A stretch of DNA of 64,000 bases from Shewanella sp. (GTDB taxonomy: Bacteria; Pseudomonadota; Gammaproteobacteria; Enterobacterales; Shewanellaceae), in NCBI GenBank assembly GCA_028223395.1, contig JAOIUG010000003.1:1-64000 (forward strand), read 5' to 3'. A model generated the notes under the pieces. It did no database searches. It was not told the origin of the DNA and saw only the letters and a list, made by a program, of their open reading frames with translations. A program made the position numbers and the translations under genes. Numbering within the stretch: the stretch's first letter is position 1; every line of letters begins with the position of its first letter. Positions 22,529 to 34,112 of this stretch are shown here, in pieces.

Positions 22529-24388
22529 TTGAGCCAACCAGATCCTTTAATCTCAACAGGGAAAAATGAGCGCGTAACGCACGATGCTAACAGCCTTCCT
22601 CCACCAGTGGCTGAACGTGCCGTCTTGCCATGGATTGGTGCTTTTTTAAAACCTTACCGCATTAAAGTTGTCGCCGCGATTATCTTTTTATTTATCGGCT
22701 CTTTAGCATGGCTTTCACTCGGACAAGGCGTACGTTTAATTGTTGATGAGGGCTTTTTACACGATAACGGCTCTCGTCTTAATGAGATTATTTTACTGGT
22801 AGTGGCCATAACAGCATTAAGTAGTAGCGCCATATTTTGTCGCTTTTATTTAATGACCTGGTTAGGCGAGCGTGTTAGCGCAGATATTCGCCTTAACGTT
22901 TACGATCACCTTCTGAAATTATCCCCCGGCTTTTACGCCAAACTCAGAACCGGAGAGGTGATCTCCCGCTTTACCGCTGACTCGACATTACTACAATCGG
23001 TTGTCGGTTCAAGTTTATCAATGGCATTAAGGGCCAGCGTTACCGTGATTGGCGGCATTGTTATGATGGCAATGACGAGTCTTAAAATGACCGGTTTAGT
23101 GTTGTTGGCCGTGCCTATGGTGCTCGGGCCAATCTTCTTTTTTGGCCGAAAAGTACGAAACTTATCTCGTCAAAGCCAAGATAAGGTCGGTGAATTAGGC
23201 GCCTATGTGGATGAGACCTTGCACGAGATCCATACCGTACAAGCCTATAGCCATGAAAACCAAGACCGGCTGCTATTTAATGCACGTGTAGAGTCTGTAA
23301 TGCACGCGGCTAAAGGCCGCATAAAGTACCGTTCAATTTTAATTTCACTGGTTATGTTTTTGAGCATATTCACCATCGCGTTAGTCACTTGGGTAGGCGC
23401 AAGAGATGTGATGAGCGGCAACATAACTGGAGGCGAATTATCTGCTTTTATGTTTTATGCACTGCTAGTTGCAGGCTCTGTGGCAACCATTAGCGAAGTG
23501 ATAGGTGAAATACAGCGAGCGGCAGGAGCGGCGGAAAGGCTCATTGAGCTGATTGAAACGCCCATCGACATCCCAACAGCATCTGAGGTTGCGAGCTTAC
23601 CTACACCTGTCAAAGGCGATCTTAACCTTAAAAAACTGCGCTTCTCTTACCATAATATCAAGGAAAGCGGCTTAACCCCCTTCGCTGAAGATGACGTGAT
23701 CCGTGAATTGAGTGTGCACATCAAGCCGGGGCAACGAGTCGCTTTAGTTGGAGCCAGTGGCGCAGGTAAAAGCACCTTGTTTGAGTTGCTGCAGCGCTTT
23801 TACGTCCTTAACAGCGGCGCTATTGAGCTTGATGGCATTGATATTTCAACACTAAGCTTACAAACCCTTAGGCAGCAATACGCATTAGTGCCACAAGAGT
23901 CAGTGATTTTTGCTACCAGCGTGTTGGAAAATGTACGTTATGGACGGCTTGATGCCAGCGAAGCTGAAGTTAAACAAGCGTGTATAGCCGCCAGAGCTGA
24001 TGAGTTTATTACCGATTTTACAGATGGTTATCATACCTATTTAGGTGAGCGTGGCGTGCGGCTTTCCGGTGGGCAAAAACAACGAATTGCTATAGCACGC
24101 GCAATACTGGCTGATCGACCCATTTTATTGCTTGATGAAGCCACCAGTGCATTGGATGCCATTAGTGAGCAAAAAGTAAAGCAAGCGCTAGACAGTTTAA
24201 TGGTGAACAAAACCACGCTAATTATCGCTCATCGCTTGGCGACAGTGATCAATGCTGACAGGATCTTAGTGCTAGATAAAGGCCAGTTGATCGCCAGCGG
24301 CACTCACACTGAGCTGATGCAAACAAGTGAGCTTTATCGGCAGTTTGCTAACTTACAGCTATTAACAGAAACCACGGTGAGTAGCTAA
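22529..24388 (+). CDS. MsbA-like ABC exporter (TMD-NBD fusion)
   Basis: 619 aa; GASGAGKST, LSGGQKQRIAIARA, ILLLDEATSALD; TTG start. Confidence 0.88.
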   Translation: MSQPDPLISTGKNERVTHDANSLPPPVAERAVLPWIGAFLKPYRIKVVAAIIFLFIGSLAWLSLGQGVRLIVDEGFLHDNGSRLNEIILLVVAITALSSSAIFCRFYLMTWLGERVSADIRLNVYDHLLKLSPGFYAKLRTGEVISRFTADSTLLQSVVGSSLSMALRASVTVIGGIVMMAMTSLKMTGLVLLAVPMVLGPIFFFGRKVRNLSRQSQDKVGELGAYVDETLHEIHTVQAYSHENQDRLLFNARVESVMHAAKGRIKYRSILISLVMFLSIFTIALVTWVGARDVMSGNITGGELSAFMFYALLVAGSVATISEVIGEIQRAAGAAERLIELIETPIDIPTASEVASLPTPVKGDLNLKKLRFSYHNIKESGLTPFAEDDVIRELSVHIKPGQRVALVGASGAGKSTLFELLQRFYVLNSGAIELDGIDISTLSLQTLRQQYALVPQESVIFATSVLENVRYGRLDASEAEVKQACIAARADEFITDFTDGYHTYLGERGVRLSGGQKQRIAIARAILADRPILLLDEATSALDAISEQKVKQALDSLMVNKTTLIIAHRLATVINADRILVLDKGQLIASGTHTELMQTSELYRQFANLQLLTETTVSS

Positions 24389-24508
24389 TGCTGCTGATGT
24401 GGGCGATGAGTGCCTAGCGGGATCAGATCAAGCTGGGCTGTTATTAAACTGAACTTTATTGGCTTGATTAACGTACCAAACCAATAAACGAGACGTTAAT
24501 GGGGATTT

Positions 24509-25045
24509 ATGCGATTACGGTTACTATTATCAATGTTGTTGTTATCAGCCTGCACTAGCTTGCCAAAAGGGATAGAGCCAGTTGATGATTTTGAGTTACC
24601 TAAATATTTGGGCACCTGGTATGAAATAGCAAGGTTAGATCATAGCTTTGAGCGTGGCATGACAAACGTTACCGCCCACTATGAAATGCGCGAAAAAGGC
24701 GGGGTTCAGGTCATTAACCGTGGTTTTAAATCCGATGAAAAGCAGTGGGATAGCGCAAAAGGAAAAGCTTTTCTGGTTGATGGTGAGCACAAAGGCTATT
24801 TAAAAGTGTCATTTTTTGGCCCTTTTTACGGTGCATACGTGATTTATGAGCTAGATAAAAAAGACTACCAATATGCTTTTGTTACCAGCTATAACCGTGA
24901 CTATCTATGGTTTCTTTCTCGAACGCCAGTGGTGAGTGACGAGCTGAAACAGCGGTTTATTAAACAGGCTAAAGCGTTAGGTTTTGCGGTAGATAAGATT
25001 ATCTGGGTCAAACAAGACAAGCCTTTATCGGCGGATATTGAATGA
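24509..25045 (+). CDS. blc: Lipocalin family lipoprotein (Blc-like)
   Basis: Lipobox LLLSAC; lipocalin GTWYEIARLDHSFERGM; WFLSRTP. Confidence 0.88.
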   Translation: MRLRLLLSMLLLSACTSLPKGIEPVDDFELPKYLGTWYEIARLDHSFERGMTNVTAHYEMREKGGVQVINRGFKSDEKQWDSAKGKAFLVDGEHKGYLKVSFFGPFYGAYVIYELDKKDYQYAFVTSYNRDYLWFLSRTPVVSDELKQRFIKQAKALGFAVDKIIWVKQDKPLSADIE

Positions 25046-25048
25046 TTA

Positions 25049-25322
25049 GGGGCTGTTGATCTTTCGAGCTTAGTTTTTGTTCGGATTCAATTATTTTAGT
25101 ACAAGGCTTGAGCGATGATACTTAACTGGCTAAGTGAAAAGTGCGTAACGCACTCTCGTCATAAAAGCGTAAAAGAATTGAAGAACCCAAAGGGCCACGT
25201 TTATTGGCTGTTTTTACTGTGTTGTAGACTCTTTGTGGAGAATAACTCAACGGCATAGCCTCCGCCTTGTTAAAATAGCCAATACACTGCGGCATAAACA
25301 ACCGTGAAAGATCAACTGCCCT
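25049..25322. mobile_element. MITE copy 1 (~274 bp)
   Basis: Left end GGGGCTGTTGATCTTTC, right end GAAAGATCAACTGCCCT; TA on both sides (25047-25048, 25323-25324); close match by eye to 34113-34387. Confidence 0.78.
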
Positions 25323-25391
25323 TAGCTAAAGCCTATAAAGCGCCGCCTAAGCTGTATGATTAATAGTCGATTAAGCTTTGGTGGCCTACTG

Positions 25392-25784
25392 CTATTTATG
25401 GTATTTTACCGCCATATTAATCAGTGGTTCACGGCTGGCTTTTTCAGCGCGCAGGCGCGCGAGATACTCCTCCCAAAGATTGACTTGATGAGTGGCTAAA
25501 TTATATAGCACTTTCCAGGAAAATAGACCGGTATCATGGCCGTCATCAAATATGATTTTCACTGCATAATTGCCCACGGGCTCAATTGCGGTGATATTGA
25601 CATTTTTTTTATGAGTTACTAATACTGGGTTGCCATGACCATGCACTTCAGCAGAAGGGGAGTAAACTCTGAGGATTTCACAACTGAGTTGAAAGCGCTC
25701 GCCGTTATCAAATTGTATTTCTAATTGGCGAGATTTACGTTTCAGTTTTAAAGCATTAACACTAGGCGTGTTACTTTGACTCAT
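25392..25784 (-). CDS. DUF971 (GBBH-like N-terminal domain) protein
   Basis: 130 aa; LEIQFDNGERFQLSCEILRVYSPSAEVHGHG; adjacent to hslU. Confidence 0.85.
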   Translation of the reverse strand: MSQSNTPSVNALKLKRKSRQLEIQFDNGERFQLSCEILRVYSPSAEVHGHGNPVLVTHKKNVNITAIEPVGNYAVKIIFDDGHDTGLFSWKVLYNLATHQVNLWEEYLARLRAEKASREPLINMAVKYHK

Positions 25785-25883
25785 TGGGGATCCTCTAAAG
25801 GTGATGTGCTCACAAAATAATAGCGATTAAGGACAACATAATCCTTAACCGCTATTAATTTTTAACCTTTGATATCAATGAAA

Positions 25884-27209
25884 TTAGAGTATAAAGCGAC
25901 TCAGATCTTCATCTTGTACCAAATTATCTAAGTGTGCTTTAACATACTCAGCATCAACAACCGTCACAGAGCCTGATTTATCAGACGCTTCATAAGACAG
26001 CTCTTCCATCAAGCGTTCCATTACAGTGTGCAGGCGGCGCGCGCCGATGTTTTCGGTGCGTTCATTCACTTGCCATGCCGCTTGTGCGATAGAGTCAATG
26101 CCGCAACCGGTAAATTCGACTTTAACTCCTTCAGTTGCCATTAAGGCGACGTATTGTTCTGTTAAAGAGGCGTGTGGCTCTGTCAAAATGCGCTTAAAAT
26201 CACCGGCAGATAACGCATCAAGCTCAACGCGAATAGGTAGGCGACCTTGTAATTCTGGAATAAGATCAGAAGGTTTAGACATCTGGAATGCACCCGATGC
26301 GATAAACAAAATGTGATCAGTCTTAACCATGCCGTGTTTAGTATTAACAGTACAACCTTCTACAAGTGGCAGTAGATCGCGCTGTACGCCTTCACGAGAA
26401 ACATCTGGGCCTGATGACTCTCCACGCTTACAGATTTTATCTATTTCATCAAGAAAAACAATTCCATGCTGTTCAACTAAGTTGATGGCTTGCTCTTTAA
26501 GATCTTCTTGATTGACTAACTTTGCCGCTTCTTCTTCAATGAGGAGTTTACGTGCTTCTCTGATCGGTAACTTACGACGTTTACTCGCACCTTGCCCCAT
26601 ATTTTGGAACATATTTTGTAACTGATTGGTCATCTCTTCCATGCCAGGAGGTGACATGATCTCAATACCTGCTTGAGGCGCAGAGACATCGATTTCAATT
26701 TCTTTATCGTCTAATTGACCTTCACGTAGCTTTTTACGAAACACTTGGCGAGTGCTGTTATCGTTTGGTCTTTCGTTATCCCAATCTTCTTTGGCTTGAG
26801 GCAGCAGCGCATCGAGGATGCGATCTTCGGCTGCTTCTTCGGCTCTAAACTTACATTTATCGATTTGTTCTTCACGAGTCAATTTGACGGCAGAATCGGT
26901 CAAATCACGGATGATCTGCTCAACTTCCTTACCGACATAACCGACTTCTGTAAATTTAGTGGCTTCAACCTTGATAAAAGGTGCTTTTGCAAGACGGGCT
27001 AAGCGACGAGCAATTTCAGTTTTACCTACGCCAGTTGGGCCAATCATTAGAATGTTTTTTGGGGTGACTTCTTGGCGAAGATCAGCCGCTAACTGCATAC
27101 GACGCCAGCGATTACGCAGCGCAATTGCAACAGAGCGTTTTGCTTTTTGCTGACCAATAATGTGGCTATCAAGTTCGTGTACAATCTCGCGGGGGGTCAT
27201 TTCAGACAT
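25884..27209 (-). CDS. hslU: HslU ATPase subunit
   Basis: [33 protein letters not shown]; Walker [11 protein letters not shown]-terminal LSRFIL. Confidence 0.97.
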   Translation of the reverse strand: MSEMTPREIVHELDSHIIGQQKAKRSVAIALRNRWRRMQLAADLRQEVTPKNILMIGPTGVGKTEIARRLARLAKAPFIKVEATKFTEVGYVGKEVEQIIRDLTDSAVKLTREEQIDKCKFRAEEAAEDRILDALLPQAKEDWDNERPNDNSTRQVFRKKLREGQLDDKEIEIDVSAPQAGIEIMSPPGMEEMTNQLQNMFQNMGQGASKRRKLPIREARKLLIEEEAAKLVNQEDLKEQAINLVEQHGIVFLDEIDKICKRGESSGPDVSREGVQRDLLPLVEGCTVNTKHGMVKTDHILFIASGAFQMSKPSDLIPELQGRLPIRVELDALSAGDFKRILTEPHASLTEQYVALMATEGVKVEFTGCGIDSIAQAAWQVNERTENIGARRLHTVMERLMEELSYEASDKSGSVTVVDAEYVKAHLDNLVQDEDLSRFIL

Positions 27210-27259
27210 ATTCTTTCCTCATGCTTTAGCATCAGTCTTGGTAGTAAACGAAAGCTCGC

Positions 27260-27784
27260 TTAGTACTGTAATTCTTCGATAGTTTTAAATTGGTTGGTAA
27301 ACACGCAAATGTCACCGGCGATGGTCAGCGATTTTTCAGCAATTTCAATCGCGCTGAGATCGGTGTTTTCAAGTAAGGCGGTTGCGGCTGATTGCGCAAA
27401 ATTACCGCCAGAACCGATTGCGATTAAATCGTTTTCTGGCTGAACCACGTCACCATTACCTGTAATGATCAGTGATGATTCTCCATCGGCTACGGCAAGT
27501 AATGCTTCAAGTTTACGTAGCACTTTGTCTGATCGCCAATCTTTGGCCATTTCAACAGCAGCGCGCATAAGGTGACCTTGATGCATTTCAAGCTTCGCTT
27601 CAAAACGCTCAAATAGCGTAAATGCATCTGCTGTACCGCCTGCAAAGCCTGCTAACACTTTATTGTGGTATAGGCGACGAACTTTTCTTGCATTGCCTTT
27701 CATCACGGTATTACCAAGAGAAACCTGGCCATCACCGGCAATAACAACTTGATTATTACGGCGTACTGATACGATAGTAGTCAC
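27260..27784 (-). CDS. hslV: HslV peptidase subunit
   Basis: [37 protein letters not shown]. Confidence 0.97.
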   Translation of the reverse strand: MTTIVSVRRNNQVVIAGDGQVSLGNTVMKGNARKVRRLYHNKVLAGFAGGTADAFTLFERFEAKLEMHQGHLMRAAVEMAKDWRSDKVLRKLEALLAVADGESSLIITGNGDVVQPENDLIAIGSGGNFAQSAATALLENTDLSAIEIAEKSLTIAGDICVFTNQFKTIEELQY

Positions 27785-28566
27785 GATAAATCCTCTTCTC
27801 TAGCCAGTGACAGTGTGTCTGCTGGTTGACGATACTAGGGATATGGGGGTGGTGTGATGAATATCAAGGGCAAAAGGGCCAATAGCGCTCACTGCGCATT
27901 GGTTTTAGCGTGCTTAATCAGGCGCAACCCATGGCGAAATCGTCTATTTTTTCAGTCAAAATATCGATTTAGTTGCAAATGCTAATAATAGGAATTTTGT
28001 TGGATATTTGCACAGTTTTTTTGTCGTTTGTAAGTTAGAGCCCCGGTAGTTTGTGTCATCTAAGTCAATTTCTACCCTTTTTTTTAAGACTATTTTCCAG
28101 TCTCTGCAAAAAGTCAGAACTAATTGGGCTATCAATTAAAACGAAACGATCGATGCCTAGCATCACTGTTTTTGGCATTTTTATTTGCGCAATAATCGCG
28201 TTTTACTCACTTTGGGCCATGTCTGTGCTAGAAGCTTCATCACTACAGGACAAATTTCAACATCAATTATCCAAGTGCAGTATGGGCGAGCGTCCAAAGA
28301 TGGTTTTGCTGCGTGTCAGGCAGTGTTTGCGCATGCGTGCGCTGCAGGCGATTGGCAACGGTGCAGCCTTTAGTAACGCAACTAAAAATGTAATCAGTCT
28401 TCATGTAAAGGCCAACTAACTTTGGGAAAACAAGTCATGCCCTTGCCTCTAAATGCTGTAAGAGTAACCAGATTGTTAACGGCTGAGCATATCGCCCAGC
28501 CAGGGTCATATTAACTGATGACCATGGCTGTACTTGACTTAATAACAGAGGGTTACAGTGTTTGGA

Positions 28567-29136
28567 TTAACTTTCCCAGAACCAGATCTGGCAGCCGTTA
28601 ATGCCAGAGTTTTGCAGCACATGACGTTGTCTTTCTGCATCACGTTTCTTGTCATAAGGACCCAGAACCACCTTGTACCAAATACCACTTGAGCCTTTGA
28701 CTTTGCGAACTTGCGCTTCTAACCCTTGAAAGGCGATCATCGCTTTAAGTTGATTAGCTTGAGACGCTTTTCTAAACGAGCCGCACTGCATCTGGTATGG
28801 ACGCTTAGGCTTGTCTGACACTTTGGGCAGATCCACTTCTACCTTTTTATTCTCTAGCTCTTCAAGGTAGGTCCACTCCTCTTCAGGGACGGGGGGCAGC
28901 GCATTAGGATCCTTTTTTACTGTGGCCTTTTTAGGTTTCTCTACCACAACAGGCGTAGTGACTGCTTCGTCTGTATCATAAAGCAGCCATAATAGATAAC
29001 CAAAACCTGTTAGACCTAAAAGAGTAATGATAAATACCACTACAGGGAAGCGCTTAGGCGGATTCCCTTTTGACCCACGCTTTTTGGCCTTGCCTTTGCG
29101 CGTGGGTTTACGGTTTGCGTAGTCACGACTGGTCAT
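28567..29136 (-). CDS. ftsN: SPOR-domain protein, FtsN-like
   Basis: Basic cytoplasmic tail, one TM, C-terminal SPOR domain (YQMQCGSFRKASQANQLKAMIAFQGLEAQV); argS-ftsN-hslV order. Confidence 0.8.
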   Translation of the reverse strand: MTSRDYANRKPTRKGKAKKRGSKGNPPKRFPVVVFIITLLGLTGFGYLLWLLYDTDEAVTTPVVVEKPKKATVKKDPNALPPVPEEEWTYLEELENKKVEVDLPKVSDKPKRPYQMQCGSFRKASQANQLKAMIAFQGLEAQVRKVKGSSGIWYKVVLGPYDKKRDAERQRHVLQNSGINGCQIWFWES

Positions 29137-29146
29137 GGTGTTACGA

Positions 29147-30892
29147 TTACATCCGCTCTAAAGTGTCTAGTCCTAGCAAGTTAAGCCCTTGCTTCAGTGT
29201 TTTAGCTGTAAGTTGAGCGAGCAGTAAGCGGCTCTTCTTCTGCGCTTCGGTATCAGCGGCGAGTACTGGGCAAACTTCGTAGAAGCTTGAGAATGCGCCG
29301 GCGAGTTCGAACAGGTAAGCACATAATGCATGTGGCTGACCTTTATTCACCACGCGGTTCATCACTTCACCAAACTGAGCTAACTTAGTGCCAAGATCTT
29401 TCTCTTTTTCATGCTCAAGTACGATTTTAGCATCGCTTAAATCAACATCTTGTGCACGTTTAAAGATCCCTGCAACACGAGTATAAGCATAAAGTAGGTA
29501 TGGCGCTGTGTTACCTTCAAAGCTGAGCATCTGTTCAAAACTGAAGATATAATCGCTAGTGCGGTTTTTAGAAAGATCGGCATATTTCACCGACGCAATA
29601 CCAACTACGCGCGCTATTTCAGCAAGTTCAGCCTCATCCATATCTGGATTCTTGCTACGAACAAGTTCCAGTGCGCGAGTATCAGCTTCTTTAAGCAGAT
29701 CGATAAGTTTTACCACCCCACCAGAGCGAGTCTTAAATGGGCGGCCATCTTCGCCATTCATGGTGCCAAAGCCCATGTGCTCGAAGCTCATCTCTTCACG
29801 GACAAACTTAGCGGTTTTAGCCAGCTTAAAGACTTGCTGGAAATGCAGTGCTTGACGTAGGTCGACAAAATACAGTGCTCTATCGGCTTTTAATACGTTT
29901 GAGCGGTAGCGCATGGCTGCCATGTCACTGGTTGCGTATAGGTAACCGCCATCTGCTTTTTGGATAATAACCGGCAGTGGCTCACCTTCTTTATTTTTGA
30001 ACTCGTCTTGGAAGACAACTTTAGCGCCATTGCTTTCTGATAGTAGACCTTGGCTATTTAAATCCGCAACCACTTGCTCTAAGTCATCATTGTACGAGCT
30101 TTCGCCGCGCACATCTTGGCGAGTTAGACTTACCCCTAAACGCTCATAGATCTCATGGCAATGGCTGAGGGAGATATCGTTAAACTCACGCCATAGCTTG
30201 TTGCAGTATTCATCGCCAGATTGCAATGCAACGACTAGCTTACGGGCGCGGTTGGCAAAATCTTCTGATTCGTCGAAACGCACCTTAGCGGCGCGGTAGA
30301 AGTTTTCTAAGTCTGAAAGCTCCATTTGTGCTTGTTCGCCATTGGCGGCACGTAACTCTTCCATGTAAGCCAGTAGCATACCAAACTGAGTGCCCCAGTC
30401 TCCGACATGGTTTTGGCGGATCACCTTGTGGCCCATAAACTCAAGCGAGCGGACTACGCTGTCACCGATAATGGTCGAACGTAAATGACCAACATGCATC
30501 TCTTTGGCTAGGTTTGGCGACGAGTAGTCAACAACCACAGTTTGCGATGCAGGCAAGCTCACGCCTAAATGGTCACTATTGAGCGCATCCATTAATTGAT
30601 TGGCGAGCGCGTTGTCATCAATAAAGAAGTTGATAAAACCTGGGCCTGCAATTTCGACCTTTTCTACATGGCCAGATTGCGGCAAGTTATCGATGATCAG
30701 CTGGGCGATTTCACGCGGGTTTTTGCGTGCAGCTTTGGTCAGCATCATCGCCAAGTTAGTCGCAAAATCACCGTGACTCTTATCTTTGGTTCGGTCGACT
30801 TGAATGCGGGCTTCAAAATCAGCAGGAACAACACCTTGTTGTTTAAGGGCATTTAACGATTCAGCGAGTAAAGATTGAGTATGTGATTTCAT
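29147..30892 (-). CDS. argS: Arginyl-tRNA synthetase
   Basis: 581 aa; [26 protein letters not shown]-terminal LGLDTLERM. Confidence 0.97.
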   Translation of the reverse strand: MKSHTQSLLAESLNALKQQGVVPADFEARIQVDRTKDKSHGDFATNLAMMLTKAARKNPREIAQLIIDNLPQSGHVEKVEIAGPGFINFFIDDNALANQLMDALNSDHLGVSLPASQTVVVDYSSPNLAKEMHVGHLRSTIIGDSVVRSLEFMGHKVIRQNHVGDWGTQFGMLLAYMEELRAANGEQAQMELSDLENFYRAAKVRFDESEDFANRARKLVVALQSGDEYCNKLWREFNDISLSHCHEIYERLGVSLTRQDVRGESSYNDDLEQVVADLNSQGLLSESNGAKVVFQDEFKNKEGEPLPVIIQKADGGYLYATSDMAAMRYRSNVLKADRALYFVDLRQALHFQQVFKLAKTAKFVREEMSFEHMGFGTMNGEDGRPFKTRSGGVVKLIDLLKEADTRALELVRSKNPDMDEAELAEIARVVGIASVKYADLSKNRTSDYIFSFEQMLSFEGNTAPYLLYAYTRVAGIFKRAQDVDLSDAKIVLEHEKEKDLGTKLAQFGEVMNRVVNKGQPHALCAYLFELAGAFSSFYEVCPVLAADTEAQKKSRLLLAQLTAKTLKQGLNLLGLDTLERM

Positions 30893-31017
30893 TGGCGTTT
30901 AATCGGCACTTACAAGTAGTGAAAAATAATAGGAATAACCGACTATTTTAGCCGCTTGTGGCACCTAATTACTATCCTCTAGCGAACTTTTTCTGCTTTA
31001 GTTTACATAAACTCGGA

Positions 31018-33213
31018 TTAGAGTAGATCTTGTGGGTCACGATCGAGGCTCCAACGGCACTTTTTAGCCAGCGGCAGTTGCTCTATTTGCGGCAATGCTT
31101 GTTCAAAGGCTTGTTGCAGTTGGTTGCGATTCTTAGTTTGAAACAACAGCTGGCGGCGGTATTTACCCGCTTTTCTGTCCAGTGGCGCAGGCATTGGCCC
31201 AATCACTTCACATTCATCGTTTTGTGGCAGTAGCGCACCAATTTGACTGAGCAGGGCGTCGGCGTCCGATGCTTGATGCGCTTCGGCGCGGATAAGGATC
31301 ATGTGCCAAGCTGGAGGCAGCAGTGCTTGCTTACGTTCATTAAGCTGATTACGTGAAAACTCACCGTAGCCTTTGTGCATCAACTCGCGCAGCATAGCGT
31401 TATCGCTTTGATGGGTTTGCAGTAACACTGTGCCCGGTTTGTTTGCACGCCCCGCACGGCCTGATACCTGAGTATAAAGCTGACCAAAACGCTCCGGCGC
31501 TCTGAAGTCGGCACTAAAAAGTGCACCATCGACATCAAGTAAACCGACTAAGGTGACATCGGGAAAGTGATGACCCTTGGCAAGCATTTGGGTACCGACC
31601 AAAATTTTATACTCGCCTTTATGGATTGCATTGAGGTGACCCTCTAGCGAGCCTTTATTACGGGTGGTGTCGCGATCAATGCGCACAACAGGATGGTTAG
31701 GAAACTCTTTTTCTAAAAAACTCGCCAGTTGCTCGGTGCCTACGCCTTGGCCTGCCAGCATAGTGCTACCACATTGATGACACTGCTTAGGAATAGCGTA
31801 TTGATTACTACAGTGGTGACAACGGATCTCACCCAGAGCTTGATGCACCGTAAAGAAGGCGTCACAACGGTCGCACTCATGTAGATGGCCGCATTCATGG
31901 CAAATTAACGCTGGCGCAAAACCACGGCGGTTAAGAAATAAAATGACTTGATTGCCGGCGTCGAGGTGAATGCGCATCTCATTGAGTAACGCGTGGGACA
32001 TGCCTGAGCGCAGTGGCTGATTGCGAATATCGACAATCCCTTGGCGCACTTTTTCGGCGTTACCTGCGCGCTTTCCCAGTTGCAGATGTTGATAACGACC
32101 GCTAAGGGCATTTTGCAAGGTCTCAAGTGAAGGCGTTGCAGTGCCTAAAAGTACTGGAATATCCTCTAAGTGACCGCGCATCACAGCCAGATCGCGTGCA
32201 TGATAACCCACACCCTCTTGCTGTTTAAAGCTTGAGTCATGTTCTTCATCTAAAATGATCACCCCAGGATGCGCCATTGGTGTGAATAGAGCCGAGCGAG
32301 TACCAATGATGATGGCAGCTTCGCCCGTTTTAGCATAACGCCAAGCATCTAGCCTTTGGTTATCGGTTAAACCAGAATGAATAACGGCCACTTTGACATT
32401 AAAGCGGCGTCTAAAGCGGTTAATTGTTTGCGGAGTTAAACCAATCTCTGGCACCAGCACCAGTGCTTGTTTTCCCTGCTTGAGAATGGTTTCAAGCAGC
32501 GCCAAATACACTTCTGTTTTGCCTGAGCCTGTTACGCCCTCAAGCAAGGTACAGTGATAATGCGATTGCTGAGTCAATGTTGCAACGGCGATAGCTTGCT
32601 CGGAGTTAAGTCTGTGGGGCTCTTCAGTCATCTCAAGCGCAGTGCGCCAACTTAAATCAACAGCGCCGATGCGTGACTTTTTAGCAATCCAGCCTTTATC
32701 TTCAAGCGCTTTAAGCGCCGCTTTACTCAATGCTAATGTTGTTATCTCATGATGCTCAAGTTCACGCTCAGTAAGTGCATTAAACAGTTTTCGCTGGGCA
32801 GGAGCACGGTTGAGCTGGTTGACATCAGCTTCACGCCCGGCGTCGGTTAAACTCCAGTAATTGACGGTAGCGGCTTTGGCTTCTGCGCCTTTTCTTAGGG
32901 CAACAGGTATGGCCTGAGAGAGCATTTGACCTAAGCTACAAAAGTAATACCTTGCTGCCCAAGCGGTGAGTTTATAAAGCGATTCAGGTAACAATGGTGC
33001 ATTATCTAAAATGCTAATCACTGGTTTTATTTGTTTGGGTGTTAAGTTGCAGCTATCTGTTACCGCAGTAATAAGGCCAATCAGTTGCTGACGGCCAAAG
33101 GGCACTTGGACTCGCATGCCTTTTTGAGGCGCGATATCGATATGATCAGGTATTTGATAGCTAAAGGTTTGCCGCATTGGTACAGGGAGTGCGACCTCAA
33201 CAAACAAAGGCAT
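31018..33213 (-). CDS. priA: Primosomal protein N' (PriA helicase)
   Basis: 731 aa; GVTGSGKTEVY, DEEHD, GTATPSLE, zinc-binding cysteines CHECGHLHECDRC. Confidence 0.97.
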   Translation of the reverse strand: MPLFVEVALPVPMRQTFSYQIPDHIDIAPQKGMRVQVPFGRQQLIGLITAVTDSCNLTPKQIKPVISILDNAPLLPESLYKLTAWAARYYFCSLGQMLSQAIPVALRKGAEAKAATVNYWSLTDAGREADVNQLNRAPAQRKLFNALTERELEHHEITTLALSKAALKALEDKGWIAKKSRIGAVDLSWRTALEMTEEPHRLNSEQAIAVATLTQQSHYHCTLLEGVTGSGKTEVYLALLETILKQGKQALVLVPEIGLTPQTINRFRRRFNVKVAVIHSGLTDNQRLDAWRYAKTGEAAIIIGTRSALFTPMAHPGVIILDEEHDSSFKQQEGVGYHARDLAVMRGHLEDIPVLLGTATPSLETLQNALSGRYQHLQLGKRAGNAEKVRQGIVDIRNQPLRSGMSHALLNEMRIHLDAGNQVILFLNRRGFAPALICHECGHLHECDRCDAFFTVHQALGEIRCHHCSNQYAIPKQCHQCGSTMLAGQGVGTEQLASFLEKEFPNHPVVRIDRDTTRNKGSLEGHLNAIHKGEYKILVGTQMLAKGHHFPDVTLVGLLDVDGALFSADFRAPERFGQLYTQVSGRAGRANKPGTVLLQTHQSDNAMLRELMHKGYGEFSRNQLNERKQALLPPAWHMILIRAEAHQASDADALLSQIGALLPQNDECEVIGPMPAPLDRKAGKYRRQLLFQTKNRNQLQQAFEQALPQIEQLPLAKKCRWSLDRDPQDLL

Positions 33214-33394
33214 AAAACTCTATTTCGATAGGAGATAAGTCATTAGTGTACCGAGGCGCGCTTAAGAGAGCCAGCTAGATTTGATGACGTTATCTCGCTT
33301 ACAATAACCCGCTCGTTTTTTGGCAATAATTGACCACGCGCAGCTTGAAACGCGTAATGAGTTGCTGTATTATCCTGCGCCCTAACTATATATT

Positions 33395-33450
33395 AACTGC
33401 ATGTGGTGTCCGACTTCGGGTTGGAAGAGCGACATGGCCTTAAACTTGAG
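33395..33450 (+). ncRNA. Candidate structured leader of rpmE (L31 leader-like)
   Basis: CCGAC-ttcgg-GTTGG hairpin enclosed by a TGTC/GACA stem immediately upstream of rpmE; family assignment from memory. Confidence 0.4.
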
Positions 33451-33459
33451 GTATTTCCA

Positions 33460-33672
33460 ATGAAAGCAGGCATTCATCCTGATTACGCAGAAATCACTGC
33501 GACTTGTACTTGTGGCAACGTTATCAAAATTAACTCTACTGTAGGTAAAGACTTACACTTAGACGTTTGTGGTGCATGTCACCCATTCTACACTGGTACC
33601 CAGAAAGTTATGGATACTGGCGGACGTATCGATAAGTTCAACAAGCGCTTTGGTGCACTTGGTAAGAAGTAA
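33460..33672 (+). CDS. rpmE: 50S ribosomal protein L31 (zinc-binding form)
   Basis: [27 protein letters not shown]...[19 protein letters not shown] 33460 inside longer ORF 33403-33672. Confidence 0.96.
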   Translation: MKAGIHPDYAEITATCTCGNVIKINSTVGKDLHLDVCGACHPFYTGTQKVMDTGGRIDKFNKRFGALGKK

Positions 33673-33692
33673 TTCGACGAGAGTCGCATAGG

Positions 33693-33802
33693 CCGCTAGC
33701 CTAGCGGGATACAAAGTAAGTGCATGCTAATATGTACTTACTTCAATCCGCAAAAATAGTATTTTTAAATCCGTTGATCAAATTGAAAAACTTGATCAAC
33801 GG
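33693..33802. repeat. Three consecutive inverted repeats downstream of rpmE
   Basis: CCGCTAG-c-CTAGCGG (33693-33707); AGTAAGTGCAT/ATGTACTTACT (33715-33742); CCGTTGATCAA/TTGATCAACGG (33771-33802). Confidence 0.65.
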
Positions 33803-34112
33803 TATATTTTCAAAAAAGATACGCTCGATTACTGCTGCAACCGTCAGTACTAACACATAAGATTATTATTCATCTTCTCAAGTTTACCGTGTAACCACTG
33901 CGCGATGACTATAAATATATGCTTTATGCATCACTTCCAAACACAGACGTACCCAGCCTAGCTACATTTTCCATTTCAGCACAAAGCCAACAAATTCAAA
34001 TTACTTAACGTTGTTGATTAATTGTTTTGCGTCATAAGCTGTTGTCATTATTGTCTCAAATTTATAGATTTTATGAGTTAGCGAGAGCCGATAGTGCGAC
34101 TGCCAGTGATTA

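Noticed and set aside
28051-28419. ORFs 28051-28419 and 28185-28373 between hslV and the SPOR gene
   Set aside because: Overlapping frames, no recognisable domain, no clear ribosome-binding site; could be a small protein but not supportable.
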